From contig OY751486.1 of NCBI GenBank assembly GCA_963565915.1, positions 1,860,001 through 1,924,000 of the forward strand: a stretch of 64,000 bases of DNA, in the 5' to 3' direction. The translations under genes were made by a program, and so were the position numbers. This document shows, in pieces, positions 63,888-64,000 of this stretch (its first letter is position 1; each line of letters opens with the position of its first letter). This DNA comes from Entoloma clypeatum. Taxonomy: Eukaryota; Basidiomycota; Agaricomycetes; Agaricales; Entolomataceae. The notes under the pieces were generated by a model. It searched no databases, was not told the DNA's origin, and was given only the letters and a program-made list of their open reading frames with translations.

Positions 63888-64000
63888 TCAGAGCGATGTG
63901 AGCGGACCCGGTTTGTCAGGATAAGCAGAATGAAAATCAGAGACAAGCTTGGGGGCATTTTCCAATTCATTGGCTGGTAGCCAAGAAAATTCTTCATCAG
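63888..64000 (-). CDS. pol: C-terminus of Pol of Ty3 element 4 (continues past the window)
   Basis: The minus-strand frame from the window edge reads DEEFSWLPANELENAPKL, then DFHSAYPDKPGPLTSL and TGA. It matches the last residues of Pol of Ty3 element 1 ([34 protein letters not shown]), i.e. the end of the chromodomain. This fixes the identity and orientation of the element whose 3' LTR is at 62226-62710. Confidence 0.88.
   Translation of the reverse strand, partial: DEEFSWLPANELENAPKLVSDFHSAYPDKPGPLTSL

Overview
The window looks like a transposon-rich stretch of a nuclear genome from a mushroom-forming basidiomycete (Agaricomycetes). The signs are genes with many short GT-AG introns (about 45-70 bp), a Plavaka/KDZ-like transposase, multi-exon protein families that I remember as recurrent in Agaricomycetes, chromodomain Ty3 elements, a DIRS-like element and a Coprina-like Penelope element. 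Family names come from motif reading and memory; no search was run.

Layout. 1-2424: 3' part of a Plavaka/KDZ-like transposase gene. 3160-3880: a 200-base gap and a GC-rich minisatellite. 4.1-8.1 kb: two host-type genes; the second is broken and carries a Tc1 element inside an intron. 8.9-11.4 kb: diverged repeats and a three-exon hypothetical gene (-). 11456-18887: a complete Ty3 chromovirus with a perfect target duplication, an intact gag, a candidate -1 frameshift site and a spliced gene on the opposite strand between pol and the 3' LTR. 19.1-20.5 kb: a second hypothetical gene (+), originally head-to-head with the 10.5-11.4 kb gene. 20.57-28.86 kb: a Penelope-like element (-) with a hammerhead ribozyme and telomere-like repeats at its 3' end, split by a complete copia element with identical LTRs.

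29.4-41.9 kb: a nested wreck. A DIRS-like tyrosine-recombinase element (-, 38.75 to 30.49 kb) is interrupted by a fold-back MITE, a truncated Ty3 fragment and two solo LTRs, one holding an intact Tc1 transposon. Most insertions keep their exact target duplications. Next come a copia gag fragment and a truncated inverted copy of the 11.5 kb Ty3 family. 41.9-46.4 kb: two related hAT-like non-autonomous elements, each carrying a CCCAACGGCC-type minisatellite. 47.2-48.2 kb: a Ty3 protease fragment hit by a hAT MITE.

48.24-52.55 kb and 60.16-62.23 kb hold the oddest sequence: two copies, in opposite orientation, of an element with 185-bp LTR-like ends whose interior is packed with short, mutually different stem-loops. 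Between them lies a decayed Ty3 element (52.55-58.99 kb). The right edge (62.2-64.0 kb) is the 3' end of another Ty3 element (-). It repeats the architecture of the 11.5 kb element, including the opposite-strand gene with paired C-x2-C-x6-C motifs.

The best candidates for new biology are the hairpin-packed elements, the conserved antisense gene of the Ty3 family, and the hammerhead/telomere-repeat Penelope remnant.
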